DNA of 64,000 nucleotides from Labia minor (Eukaryota; Arthropoda; Insecta; Dermaptera; Spongiphoridae). Below, one piece after another: positions 22,761 through 34,639 of the stretch. Location of the stretch: NCBI GenBank assembly GCA_963082975.1, contig OY720346.1:47221296-47285295 (forward strand). The letters are read 5' to 3'. The notes under the pieces were generated by a model. That model made no database searches. It was not told the origin of the DNA and was given only the letters and a program-made list of their open reading frames with translations. Each line of letters starts with the position of its first letter. Within the stretch, counting starts at the first letter, position 1. Made by a program: the position numbers and the translations under genes.

Positions 22761-24700
22761 TTATTTTGTAAATATATGTGTGTATATGAGCACTAAACAT
22801 GAGTTAATTCCTGATTATAATCTTAATTAATATTCTTGTTATTCTTTTTCTAATTTAGTTATAATCATTTATTTATTAAATCAAAATAAAGAAAGATTCT
22901 ATGATAGAAAAAGTATATTATTTAAACAATGATTATATAAATTTGAAAAATAATATTTGGTTAGAATGAAATATTCACGTTTGTATAGGTAAATAAATTA
23001 GTTCTGCCATGCGAGAATAAAAATAGACTTATAACTCAATAAATGATAAGTTGGTTGTACGTATACTGACTAAAAATAAACATGAAAATATTACAATAAA
23101 GAAGTCAATGAAATATTGATTTCTCTCTATAATATCTACATACAAATTATCTACGAATAATATATATACAAATATATTAAGGTCACAAAAACTATATGAT
23201 TGACAAAATAAAACATAAAGCACACTTAAAATTAATTAATTAAATAATTAAATATATATTAGAAGGAGAAATGTGGCTCATGAGGAATGGACATTTTATG
23301 TAGTTTAATATAGTGTCATAGATATAGATAAATATAATTAATCATTTTAGAAAAACTTCACTTTATATTATTCCTTTTTTAATAAAATAATTAATTATAT
23401 AAATATGTGTGTGTTTTCATTATTAAGGGCTAAGTGATATTAAAAATATCGCTTTTATGTATTGTGTGTGTATTATTATGATTAAATTTTATAAATACAA
23501 GATAAAATTACATAAACAAAGATTTTAAACTATACGGAGAAACATTAAAAGATAGTAAAGGCAGCAGTGTATGACAATTGGTTGAAAATCCCTTCAATAT
23601 AAGGCTCTAATATATTTTTTGCATGTTATGTACCATAAAATCATGCAAAAGGCATCTGCCAACTGTAATGGCCGACTAACCATCAAGATTACTAAAGGCT
23701 TTTAAGAATATGAAAATAAAAACTGAAAGCTTGTAAGTTTTTAAGCAGTTCTTATCAATATTCATAAGGCTCATTAGATTTGTATCAATTCACAACGTAT
23801 TTATTTTTCACTTGATTTGTTTGAGATCTGCACATATGTATAGATTATTATTTATATTATGCCCCAATATAATTTGTTTGTCCTTCATTTTGAAAAAAAA
23901 TTTAATTTATTCTCATTGTCATTTACTGGATCGCAAGACCTCAAAAATGCAGTGTTTGACAGTTGCATTTATTTTTTAAAAAAACTTCTTTTAGAATTTT
24001 AGAATTCGTAGGTAATTGTACGACACATTGTACGGAGAGTAGGAAACATGCTAACCTCTTAAATGACCTTTCGGGGGGAGACAAAGGGTTGTAAACTAAT
24101 GACTTATGAAAATTAATTTCTGTGCGTTTGTTTTCATAAAATGAAGAATTCATATGAAGAAATATAATTTCTATCTCTTCATTCTTGGAAAAAATTGGCC
24201 AGAATTGGAAATAGAAGGAGTGTCAGTGTCTTTGATTGCACTAACCAGACGACTGTGGAAATGACCTGAACCCGAAGATTTGCTATTTTTTTTCTTGGTG
24301 TGACATTGTTTCACATATTTCCCCTACTTACCAGACAATATGAGGTGGTAACTTTTTTGTAAAATGTAAAACTTTTGATTCTGGACAGTTTTTGATTCAT
24401 TGTCAAAACTGAAACTCTAAGTTTCAATAATTGAAAAAAAAAACTTAGTAATTTTTGTTAATATTTTTTTTGTTTTTTTGTGTAACTAAAAGTCTTATTC
24501 TTTGAACCTAAACCGATTTTTTCAACAGAACCTAAAGCAGTTAGCACTTTTGAATGAACAGTCCATCAGAAATTGATGTTCAAAGTGGCAAAAAGTTATA
24601 AATGTCATACATTAGTGCTTTAACCCTATATATCAATTATTTTATTTTCTTAGAAACATTTACTATTTTCAATTATATGAATTAAATATTTATTTATTTT
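22524..24700. other. A+T-rich intergenic DNA with a (GA)n tract
   Basis: (AG)13 at 22731-22756. Short frames of 64-70 codons on - (23029-23223 and 23941-24153) match nothing I know. Confidence 0.45.
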
Positions 24701-24710
24701 AGATTCCACG

Positions 24711-24920
24711 CAGTTTCGGTGATAACGCTCTCCCATTCTCCTGGCCCAAGGTTCAAGTCCCGGGCCTGCCAAAGGAACTAGAAGGGTTGGGTCCACTCGC
24801 CTCCAGATTCAAAATTGGGAAGCTACTCGATAAAAAGTTGCGCCTCCAAACAAGAAAATCAAGATTAAGCATGAAAAAATCCATTATTTTGATTATCATA
24901 GAACACCTTTATCCACTTAA
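24711..24920 (+). mobile_element. tRNA-derived SINE (S2), copy with head
   Basis: GGTTCAAGTCC (24750-24760) is a good polymerase III B box, with an A-box-like stretch about 35 bp upstream. The body has CTCCAGATTCAAAATTGGGA and GCTACTCGATAAAAAGTTGC, repeated at 56.55 kb. The tail resembles the fragments at 33.4 and 48.7 kb. Confidence 0.65.
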
Positions 24921-26673
24921 ACAACATTTGACTTGTGTAGGATGTACATAAGTCATAGGTTTCAATTTATTTTTGTTTAGACACATTCCCTTCTATTCTA
25001 AAAATTTTTTAATTAATATTAAGTTGCTGCAAAATAGATGATACCTAGATTTATAATAATTTTATTGTTCGCTTACATTCACAGGTAGATGAAAATAATT
25101 AAAGAAAATATTGACCATTAATTTCCGAATTTATATTATCATTTCAAAGATATATAATGTCTCCACATTTTGTTTGTATTCTCTAATAAAATATAAATGA
25201 ATTAAACGTTTCTATTTTATTTTCTCTCTGGTCGGAGTCGTGCGTTTTAAATCAAATAAGAATATAAACAAAAAAAAAAAGAATACAAGTTTTTAATTTA
25301 TTGTTATGTCCTTTTTATTGTTATTAATGTCTTTTTGAATGAAAAATTTATTAAAATATTTTCAGCTAGAAATGTTTCTCTTAATTTATATTACAGAAAA
25401 CAATAAATAAATATAGTAAAAAAAAAAAATTCAAGTTTGATTAAAATTAAAATGAAGAGGGTTGTTATATAAATTCATTAATTATTAATTAATTAATTAG
25501 AAATAGTCTATAATTTATGAAGTATTTTTTTTCATAACATTTATGGTAAGATGTGGAGATAAAGGAGAGGAGAGAAAAGATTATAAACTTTTTCCATTTA
25601 TTTGTAACTTAAACATTTTAATTAATTTAACATTATAATACAACATCAACAAAAAAAGATTTTAATTAATAGATATTTCATTTTTATATTTAAGTTATTC
25701 ATGTATATAAATTTATTATATATAAATGAAATTAAAGTTGTATTAAAATATGTGTGTAATAGAAACAAAGAGACAAATGATAACATAACATTAACATTCG
25801 ATAACGCTAGATAGTTAGAAAAATTAAGAAGAAATTGAATAATAAAAGCAAATTAAATAAATTATGAAAGTAATTCTCCTTTTCTTATTTAAATAAAGAG
25901 AGATAGAGAGGTAAGTTGTTCGAATATAGCTGTAAAGGGTAAAATAGTCTTGTTAAAAAATGTAATAAAAACACCGATAAAATGTGACGAGCTATAAAAT
26001 TTATTTCCATTGCCCTCTCCATTCCATTTGATTGGTAATGTTCTATTACTAGCTTATCAGAAATTTTATAAGATCATCTCCAATATCAATAATATTATCT
26101 TTAGTTTAAATAAATCAAAACAGATATATACATATATACACGTAGAGATAGAATATTTTGATTCATATAATTTACCATTAAATGAATAATCAAATTGTTG
26201 GGATCTATATTATGATTAATTATAGACCAGTACTGTTGAAAGATAATAAAACTCGTTAAGTTGAACAAAATTTAGGTGTGAAAACCTGCGAATGCTTTCT
26301 GGCCAGCATTTTATCTAAAATTTTGTTTATTTTATTGTTTTTTGTTTTATTTCGTATATATTTCTTTCAACTCTACTGGAAATTGGAGAGAAGACTGAGG
26401 GAGTGAAAGATTAATGAAGTGTAATATATCATTGAATACGACCAGCAGTTAATATTAAATAATACATTTAAGTTAATCGTTTAATAATTTCATTTGAAAT
26501 AAAAAAAAAATAATTAGTGTTTATAACTTGGTTCAGATCTTTTTTTTTATTGTAACAATTTAAAAAAATAAACAAATGTTTCATTATTCTTTTGTAGTTT
26601 GTTCTATAATAAATTATAATTACACGAAAAAGGGAGTAAGTTCTTGAGTTAAACCACTTGCAAATGTTAAAAG
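24921..26673. other. A+T-rich intergenic DNA
   Basis: No supported feature. Confidence 0.5.
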
Positions 26674-26681
26674 TTTAGTAA

Positions 26682-27157
26682 TAGGGCCGGATAAAACACG
26701 CGACTGCTCAGGGCGCCAAATTTTGAGGGGCGCCGGTATAATAAGAAACTATTTTATACATTCATTAATTTTTTTAGATTTTATTATCTCAAATTTATCA
26801 TTTTTCATGAGTCATCAATTTTTTAGCAAGTAATAATTTGTTTTTTTCCTTAATAATACCAAATAAAAGTCACAAGTTTAATTATTTTATTGTTATCAAA
26901 AGATTTAACAATTTTAATATTAATGTTAGGAAACTATGTGTATAGTCAGAATTCTTAACACAAAAAAAAAAACTAATAGAAAAAATAAAAAATTACTAAT
27001 AAAAATAATGTAATCTAAGAATTTTTATGGAGTTTAGGATAAAACATTGATGAAAACAAATTCTTTTTGATCTTTTAAAAAATTTATTTTAATTTATTTT
27101 GAAAAGATAATAGCACACAATTTTATTTTGGCAGGGGTGTTCAAGAATCTCGCCCTG
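26682..27157. mobile_element. hAT-like MITE, GGGCGCC-rich family
   Basis: Left end TAGGGCCGGATAAAACACGC with GGGCGCCAAATTTTGAGGGG, right end AAGAATCTCGCCCTG. Flanks TTTAGTAA and TTTACTAC agree at 6 of 8 bases, compatible with an old 8-bp duplication. It shares CGCCAAATTTTRAGGGGCGC with the copy at 32.63 kb. No coding frame. Confidence 0.55.
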
Positions 27158-27973
27158 TTTACTACATCTCCCAATGACATTATCAACTCACAATCAGTTA
27201 TTGTTCTTCTAGAATGTTGTTAAATATGTTAAACCTTACGGCACCAGGACGAGAGAGGCATTCTATAATTTTATATAAAACATTATAAATTAAGAACTTC
27301 GCCAATACATTGAAAAATATTTATTTCAACAATATTAAATTTGTTGAATATATTATCTTAAAAATGTAAAAATTTTATTTAATTTATTTTATTTTGTTGG
27401 TATGAATAGGATTATATAAGTAATACAATAAAAAAAATTTTCGTTAATATTTAAATAGAAAAATAATTTTGTTAATAATAATTTTTGATGTTTTAAAATT
27501 TTAATCTTTTTGATGAGATAAAATAAATCAAAATACATTTTCAACCAAATAGTATTCATTTATCTTCTTCTAATTTTTAATGTTATTGTGAAACTACTTA
27601 AAAAAATACAAATGTATATTTGGACCCAGTTTGCTAGGTGACCTAGAGCTCAAAACAGTCTCAATACAGAGTTAGCCTCTAAAGTGATTATTTATTTAAT
27701 ATTTTTTTTATTATGACTACAAGGCTCAACTAGTCTATATTTAGAATATTTTTGAAGTGAAACTTCTTTAGCGGCGTCCTGACATTTGGTTGAGAATGGA
27801 GAGTGAATTGAAAAATTGAAATTTCGTAACGCAAGAGAGAAAGAAGATATAGGTATAACGAGTGAGAATGAGATAGCCTCTATCTGCGTTTCCCTTTTGT
27901 GCTGTCTTTCGTTCTAATCCCCACTCTAGGTCCAAAGTCCATGACGCGCATGCGCGCTAGTTAAGTCATATAT

Positions 27974-28438
27974 AATTAGCTGGAGTGTCTCCACTCGACT
28001 ATCTCGCAATTTGAATTGGATTAAATAACATAATATATTATATTTAAATTAAATTTAATTAATTATAAATTATAAATAATAAATAATAAATATTAAACCA
28101 GCGCATGTTTGGCTTTTTGTTGATGGCACCACGTTACGTGTTGGCGCGTGAGATTTGCAGTGTTAAAAAATTAATTCTGGTAATTTTAGCGAATCAATCA
28201 AGCTGAAATTCTATATATAGCAGTTTTATACAATTATTAATCATGTGAAAAATTATCAAACATATATCTTTATTTTTACGGTCACTTTAGAGGAAAAAAA
28301 ATCAAAACGTTGTAGGTAATGACCCTCTTCCGGTTGACCTACATTTCTCAAAAGTTGATAGAAAACTATGAATTTTGAATAATGTCCATGTACCAAATTT
28401 CATCATTCTAGCTCAAACCGTTTTTGCGTAATCTTGCC

Positions 28439-28492
<54 letters not shown>

Positions 28493-28607
28493 GACATTTT
28501 TCTCAACCTTAGTGAAAATGATTCAGGAGCCTTCAAAACGTATAAAAACATCAAAATCTCAACATCGAAAATTTTCGTGATCGCAATACTATCTCTGGCG
28601 AGATAGT
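27974..28607 (-). mobile_element. Helentron-like family 1, complete copy (nested)
   Basis: Inverted relative to the 6.1- and 18.4-kb copies: AATTAGCTG, hairpin and repeat at the left (3' end), and the hairpin ACTATCTC-tggc-GAGATAGT followed by AAAAA at the right (5' end). It contains a (CA)n tract of about 23 units (about 28443-28489). It lies inside the 15-bp inverted repeat of the outer element and so inserted later. Confidence 0.78.
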
Positions 28608-28615
28608 AAAAATTG

Positions 28616-28645
28616 ATATTTATATATATATATATATATATATAT
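28616..28645. repeat. (TA)n microsatellite
   Basis: About 13 TA units next to the 5' end of the nested element. Confidence 0.9.
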
Positions 28646-28694
28646 CGTGAAATAATTAAAATTCTCAAGTCAAATATACAGCGTGCACGCATAC

Positions 28695-28764
28695 CGACGC
28701 ATGTAATTGTGTGTGTGAACATGGTCGGCGATTCACACGCCAACACATACAGTTATGTGCGTCG
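28695..28764 (+). other. 70-nt imperfect inverted repeat (hairpin)
   Basis: CGACGCATGTAATTGTGTGT pairs with ACACATACAGTTATGTGCGTCG over about 22 bp; every mismatch is a transition that leaves a G-U pair in RNA. GCGTGCACGC, a perfect 10-nt palindrome, lies just upstream at 28681-28690. The loop is about 26 nt. The inverted repeat is seen directly; transcription is unknown. Confidence 0.65.
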
Positions 28765-28875
28765 ATGACCATTCACGTTATTTATCCGAATCTCAACATT
28801 ACTTTAACATTACTAAATCGATTTAAAATTATTATTGCATTTAAAACTGCTTTTCTCTACTCCACAGATTTCACT

Positions 28876-29280
28876 ATGCCGAAAAAAAATAACGACCAAA
28901 ATTTAGACGATATTATTTATTTCATACACCGTTCACTACTGGTTTATAGCCACACAGGTGCTAATGCACTTGAACGAGGCGAAGATAAAATCCCTCTAAT
29001 TCTCGGGGGAGATTTTAATGTAAATTTTGGATCTGATGATTCGTTGCCGTTGATCAACTTTCTTCGAGAAACATTTGGTCTGCTTATAAATAACGATCCC
29101 AAGGAATCAACAACAAAATCTGGAACTACAAAAGATGCTGTTTTTACAGGTTATATAGAAAATATCGAATCACGAACATATATATCTTATTTTAGTTATC
29201 ACAAGCCATTAATATCAGTATTACCAATTGAAGCACCAACCGACAATAGTACAGGCAATGTAGATATGATGATAGAGTAG
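28876..29280 (+). CDS. Endonuclease/exonuclease/phosphatase-type domain, Helentron-associated (partial)
   Basis: From Met 28876 there are 134 codons with no stop; the frame is open from an earlier Met at 28711. IPLILGGDFNVNF (about residues 35-47 from the later Met) is the Gly-Gly-Asp-Phe-Asn catalytic loop of the APE-like endonuclease fold. TTKSGTTKDAVF and YFSYHKPLISVL follow, resembling the closing motifs of the endonuclease attached to insect Helentron helicase proteins (there usually GTTIDAVF and SYHKP). This is about the last third of the fold; the N-terminal catalytic residues are missing. TTTTCTCTACTCCACAG just upstream (to about 28867) looks like a splice acceptor, so the frame may be the last exon of a longer transcript. 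It is the cleanest transposon frame in the window. Confidence 0.6.
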   Translation: MPKKNNDQNLDDIIYFIHRSLLVYSHTGANALERGEDKIPLILGGDFNVNFGSDDSLPLINFLRETFGLLINNDPKESTTKSGTTKDAVFTGYIENIESRTYISYFSYHKPLISVLPIEAPTDNSTGNVDMMIE

Positions 29281-29460
29281 ATAATAATAATAATAAAGCG
29301 AATATTTGTTACGAAAATTTTATACTGTTATATGTCTTTCGAAATGATCCCTTTATTTTTCTCTATTTCTCTCTCACTCACACTCTCAACTAAAATTTAT
29401 CTTATTCTCTAGATTGTAAGAAGTTTCACTTCCGCCACGTGTACGATGCTGCACATTTTG

Positions 29461-30890
29461 CTTTTTTTCTTTTAATAATTTTATTAAATAAAAATGAAAA
29501 TTGGAATAAATATATAATATTGTATATATATATATATATAGACATCTGATTTAATTGACATAATGATAAGAGATAGAGAGTGAGAGAGAAAAAACAGCTG
29601 AAATTAATGCTGAACCTTCTGTGCACATCAAAAAGAGGAGTAATTGAATAGAGGGTTTTGGAATTAGAACGTTTAATTAAAATCTTGGCTTATGTGAATG
29701 TATATCTATACATTTAACAAGAGTGTGAATGTATATGTGTATTTGTGTGTGTGTGTGAGGGAAGGAGAAAGAGAGAATGATGCGATGACGAAAATTAAGG
29801 ATGGGAATTGGGGGGGGGGGGGGGGTAAGGGAGTGAAGAACGAGCAAAAAGCCAGAACAAATAAATAATCCGAAATATGCCTCTTTTGTCAACTGGTCGG
29901 CCGGTGCCCTGACGCGACAAAATAATTAAATTACAGTAATATTTTATGAAAATTCATATTATTATTAGTAGTAGTAATTTTCATAGGAAAATAGATAAAT
30001 TGGTTAAGTGGGTGGGGGTGGGGGGATGAGAAAGGGTAAATGTGGGATGGAAAGTCAATGACCGATTTACTGATTAGATATCAAGAAGTGATCTAACATT
30101 TAATTGTTTTAGATATTATATATATAAGGAGAAAGAGAGAGGGTGAAACAAAGATATTCATTGATAATTTATTAAAATAAAATATATAAATGATAACACT
30201 TTCTAATTAATAATATTAATAGATTTGAATCAAGGTTCAATGACATGTTAAAATAATTATTCCATTTTGTATATATATATATACATATATTTTGTAAATC
30301 CTCCTTTATTTATATTTTTTATATTATAAATTTTTATTTTCTATTATATTAATTACGAGTATTATTTTTTTAGAAGAATATTTTAATTTTTTTAAAAAAA
30401 ACGCATTTTGTGAAATATAAAAAGAGTAATAATAATTATTAATTAAGAAATTTAATAAACAAATATTGTATTCTCTAATTAATTAAAGAATATTCGAAAT
30501 AAATAAATAAAATAAAAATAAAATAAAATAAAGTGGTGAGAAAATTTTCTATTTGAAATTCAATGGGTTACTTAATAAATTTACTTTTTATTTATTTACC
30601 AGCTGCCACCAAGAACCATAAAATTTAAATTCCTTATAGTTCTCTTCCGTAATGTGATTTATACAGCGGTAAAGAAATAAATGTTGAGATGTCTGTTGAA
30701 ATCAATATTGTTTTAGAGACAAAAATGTTTATGAAGTAATTCTAGGCAAACTTGCATAATAGATTATTATCAAATTATATTTAATGTTGAACTAAGGTAA
30801 GAAGGAGAAGAACAGAATTTAATTTGAATTATATCGTTTAATAAATATTAGTATTATTATATATATTATATATATTATATATTAAGGTAT
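29461..30890. other. A+T-rich intergenic DNA with G16 run
   Basis: (TA)n at about 29523-29540, a G16 run at 29810-29825 within a G-rich patch, and GA tracts. No gene recognised. Confidence 0.5.
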
Positions 30891-31372
30891 ATACAAGGGC
30901 AGGTCAATAAGAGAGAGAGAGAGAGAGAGAGTCCATGACTTTTTGAATTTCCGGCATCTTAAATTTTCTGTCGAAGTTTGAACCAGCTGCGTCTTTTAAT
31001 AATTATTTGACATTCATTAATAGCAGACTACCTTGTGATTTGAGAAGAAAATGAAAAACATTGAATTTCCATGAAAATCCATGAAATGGGATACGAATTG
31101 CTACTCCCTCGTTCGTCCTATTCTTCGGATTCAGCCCCGAGTGACATTTTCGTTTCCAAACCTTAAGAGACTCCAACAATGAAATCATCTCACAAACAAA
31201 TTTTGATGTCTTCGACAAATCTTAATTTTTGGAAGGAAAAAAAAATTGGAGAAACGTTGGACGAAATGTATAGAGCTCAAAGGAGATTATGTTGAAAAAT
31301 AAAATAATTTTTTATCCAAAAACGTGGGTTTCTTCAAAAGTCACGGACTTATTGACCCGCCCACATTTAAGT
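30891..31372 (+). mobile_element. Internally deleted mariner (family M)
   Basis: Ends GGGCAGGTCAATAAG (left) and, inverted, GGGCGGGTCAATAAGTCC (right). The right part translates on + to CIELKGDYVEK and a stop, the C-terminus of irritans-type mariner transposases. A (GA)n tract interrupts the left terminal repeat between GGTCAATAAG and GTCCATGACTTTTTGAAT. At about 480 bp it has lost most of the usual 1.3-kb element. Confidence 0.75.
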
Positions 31373-32620
31373 ATGTGGGAATTGCGAAATTTCTAAACAT
31401 TATGGTTACAAAATTTTAATGAAAACAAAATTTTCGCCAGATTGGCAAAGACGATAAATATATTTTTAGTTTTAGATAATATAATATATGAAATAAGAGA
31501 TATATATAAATTAAATATAAATAATAGAAAATTTTATAATGTGTGAAGAAATAGTTCAAGTTATTTGTTTTTTGTTTTTGTTTTTGAAATTATTAATTGA
31601 ATCTAGAGTGTAGTCTCTATAAAGTTGGTATTGGATCATGTAAGATTCGGGGACAAGTAGAATCCGGGGTTACCATTTGTCAACTGGTGGAAGTTTTTGG
31701 ACATCCCATGAGGCTATGTTCCTATCTTAACATGAGACTTGTTTTCATTGTGTGTTTGTGTGTATATGTGTTTAGTTGATAAATATTTCACAAAACAAAC
31801 AGAATATCAAGACTAATAATAGTAGAGGTGCAGAGAGAGAGAGAGAGAGAAAGATGTAACAAGTTAGAATAATGATTGGTGTGGGTAGGAAGGCATTGAA
31901 TAATTTTCTCTTACTTTTAAAAAAATCATAATAGATAGAAATGAAGACTGAAATGATTAAGAGTGTTTTTTATTTACCTTATGAGTTAAATTTAATGAAG
32001 AACATATTTGCAGCTTACCTGTAACAAAAACATTTTAATTAATTCAATTAAAATACAATAAAAAGAATATGAATAATGAGATATTCTATTTGTAACGTTT
32101 GATCACCAGTCAAAAATACTTTAACCTCCCTCTTTCTCTCTCCCTCCCCCGCCTCTAAAACACTTTTCACTCATCTCGTTAAAGGATAAAGAAAAATATA
32201 TTTTATTTATGATTTATGATTTTGCATTCTAAGATGTGTTTAAGTAATCGATACAACTTTTGCGTTGTTTTAAAAAAATATTAAATAAATAAATGTTATT
32301 TATTACAATCGGTTGACTTGATTTTATGATTTGATTAACTAAAGAAAACACTGTATTTTATTATAAACACTTTTTTAATTAATTATTAGAATTGAATTAA
32401 ATATGTATAGAGACAATTCCTAATCTAGTTTTTATCCAATTATAACTACGCGCACGGTCCGAATGAATAAAATAGCGCCACCTCCCCCTCCTCCATATGA
32501 TATTACTTTTGTTTACTTTTTTTACTTTTAATTTTTTATTTTACTGTAAATAAATTTAGAAAGGAAGGTGAGGTACAAAAACAAGTATATATATATATTA
32601 TATATATTGGAATATTGGAT
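31373..32620. other. A+T-rich intergenic DNA
   Basis: (GA)n at about 31832-31850. A 60-codon frame at 31597-31779 lies in a mixed-composition patch but matches nothing known. Confidence 0.45.
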
Positions 32621-32625
32621 ATAGT

Positions 32626-32812
32626 ATCAGATAAAGTGGGAAGGTGGGCGACTGCCCGGGCGCCAAATTTTAAGGGGCGCAGATATTAAAATAAAATACT
32701 TTTTTTACATTCATTATTTTTGTGTATTTTCGATTTTTTTGCCCTTTTATACTATTAATGAATGAAAGGGCATCAAATAGGGGTGCCCAAAAGCCTAGAA
32801 GCGACCCTAATT
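32626..32812. mobile_element. hAT-like MITE, GGGCGCC-rich family
   Basis: GGCGACTGCCCGGGCGCCAA and then AGGGGCGC at the left; GGGGTGCCCAAAAGCCTAG and AAGCGACCCTAAT at the right. The same blocks in the same order as the copies at 26.68 and 44.84 kb. Confidence 0.6.
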
Positions 32813-33410
32813 ATATATTGTAATATATAAGCATAAAATGCCCTTTAATACAGAAATAGTAGTATAAATATTATATATTAACTTTTATAACAGACATTGA
32901 CATCCTTATATCCACTTACAGTTTGGGTCGAAAACATGTGGACAATATAAAGAAATGTTCTTAAAAAATGGAAGCAATTGTCATGAATTAAACTCATAAA
33001 TAATAATAAATTTCATTACATGTTTCTTAAAACTTTTAAAAGTACAAAATACCTGAAAAAAGGCCAAAAAGATAAACTAAGTATTTTCAATTGATGAAGA
33101 GAAAATATTTATATATTATTTTTTTTTTAAGTAATAAATTACATGGCATGTGGTTCTTGATTGATATTGGCCAGAATTGACCACGGAACGGACGTTTCCC
33201 TATCGGTCTTGCCATAAATATATTTTTCGCATTCTTTCCTCTCCCATTCTAGCCACGTATCCTGCCCATCATCAAGTTAACTATCATTTTTAAAATAAGA
33301 GAGGTATTAGAGCCCTTAGAATTTCAGAAAATTGATTATTATCGTATTATTATCGTATTATCGATTTATTATTATTATTATTATAGAAAAACATTAGACT
33401 TATCTACAAC

Positions 33411-33495
33411 CTACGAAAGGACAGCGTCTATCATTTGGGTGGCTGATTATGGGAGATAAAGATGTTCTATGATCCGTAGAACTGGTTCTCTCAAT
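33411..33495 (-). mobile_element. SINE S2 tail fragment
   Basis: CTACGAAAGGACAGCGTCTA and GTTCTATGATCCGTAGAAC on + match, inverted, the tail of the 56.5-kb copy (ending GCTGTCTTTTCGTAG). Confidence 0.6.
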
Positions 33496-34280
33496 CAAAG
33501 AATAATCGAAAAGTTTTTGTATAATTTCCTAAATGGTATAGATAAAGAGTGGTAGGGATTTAAGGTGGAAAGGGTTAAGTATGATGGGGAACGAAGAAGT
33601 GAGGAATGGTGGAAAAGCACCAAAAGGAAATATTGAATAAGAGAAATTTCTCTCAAAGTACTCCAGAGTGTTTTCGTTTAGGACTAGTGATAAGAAAGCA
33701 AATTGCTTTTGCCTCTCTCTTTCTCTCTCTGATCATATAAATTATAAATAATAACATTGAACAATAAACGTAACAGAATCCAAAAGAATGAGTAAATAAT
33801 CAACTGATTTATATGGAATAGTAATTATTTATTTGTTAAATAATTATTATTAATGTTTGTTTGTAAAAAATAATAATAATTATTATTATTAAATAGATAC
33901 ATATTATTATATCGTAAAATGAAGATTTTCATATTCGTTAATTACTTAATTTATTAAGGGAATAATTTTCATATATAAATATATACATTATCAAAAAAAT
34001 TATATAATTTTAAATTCTGGATATTAATAGCGTTAAAATTAATTATTTTTGTAAAACTATATTAATTTTCAGGTAAGTAATTAAAATTTATAAATTTTAA
34101 TGTTAATTGAAAATAAATTTATACAAAATTGAATTACATAATAATAATTAGTTTGTAATTTTTATGTTTCTAAAATTAAATTGGTCAAATAGCAATTTTA
34201 ACTAATTACAAAACTTGTAGCAGCTAATAAAAACAATCATTATAGTACAATTATTATAATCTAAAAATTAATATTGAAAA
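33496..34280. other. A+T-rich intergenic DNA
   Basis: No supported feature. Confidence 0.5.
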
Positions 34281-34287
34281 AAATGAA

Positions 34288-34322
34288 GCAATAGGCACTC
34301 AAAACACTAGAACCGACCCTGA
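34288..34322. mobile_element. hAT-like MITE end fragment
   Basis: AGGCACTCAAAACACTAGAA followed by CCGACCCTG matches the right end of the GGGCGCC-rich family. No left end was found nearby. Confidence 0.5.
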
Positions 34323-34639
34323 TTGGGCTGCTCATTTAACAAATAACATATCAATATTAGAGATAATTAAAAATTAATACGAAAGGTTCTTTGGTCATGA
34401 ATTTGACTAGATATTTTGATTATATTTTTATAAAATAAAGATTAGGCTACGATTGACTTATATTTTGCTACATCAAATTTCACAAAATCTAATAAAAAAG
34501 AATATAATCAAAATTTTTAAAATACATAGTAAATTCTTCCCTGGGCATTAATAATCAAATTAGAAGCATTCATTGAACCTTCAATTTCTAGAAGGATATT
34601 TTGGAAAAATTATTATTAATTTTGATGTAATAACAAAAA

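Larger units (their letters stand above)
27754..29460 (+). mobile_element. Helentron-derived element carrying an endonuclease frame (outer element)
   Basis: GAAGTGAAACTTCTT (27754-27768) is repeated exactly, inverted, as AAGAAGTTTCACTTC (29418-29432). The left copy follows TTTTT and is itself a small hairpin, GAAGT-gaa-ACTTC. Six bases past the right copy is a hairpin, GTGTA-cgatgc-TGCAC (29439-29454, one G-T pair). Between them are a nested family-1 element (27974-28607), a (TA)n tract, a strong 70-nt hairpin and the endonuclease frame, which ends about 140 bp before the right repeat. Subterminal repeats, a 3' hairpin and a C-terminal endonuclease are Helentron traits; the Rep and helicase parts are absent. 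The right limit past the hairpin is uncertain, and no CTTATT tail is seen. Confidence 0.6.

Noticed and set aside
28424-28746. Overlapping frames of 60 and 102 codons on both strands
   Set aside because: They run through the (CA)n tract and non-coding family-1 sequence; the same frames occur at 6064-6270 and 18436-18654.
29810-29825. G16 run as a G-quadruplex or origin
   Set aside because: A single homopolymer in a microsatellite-rich region; no further support, and run length may be a sequencing artefact.
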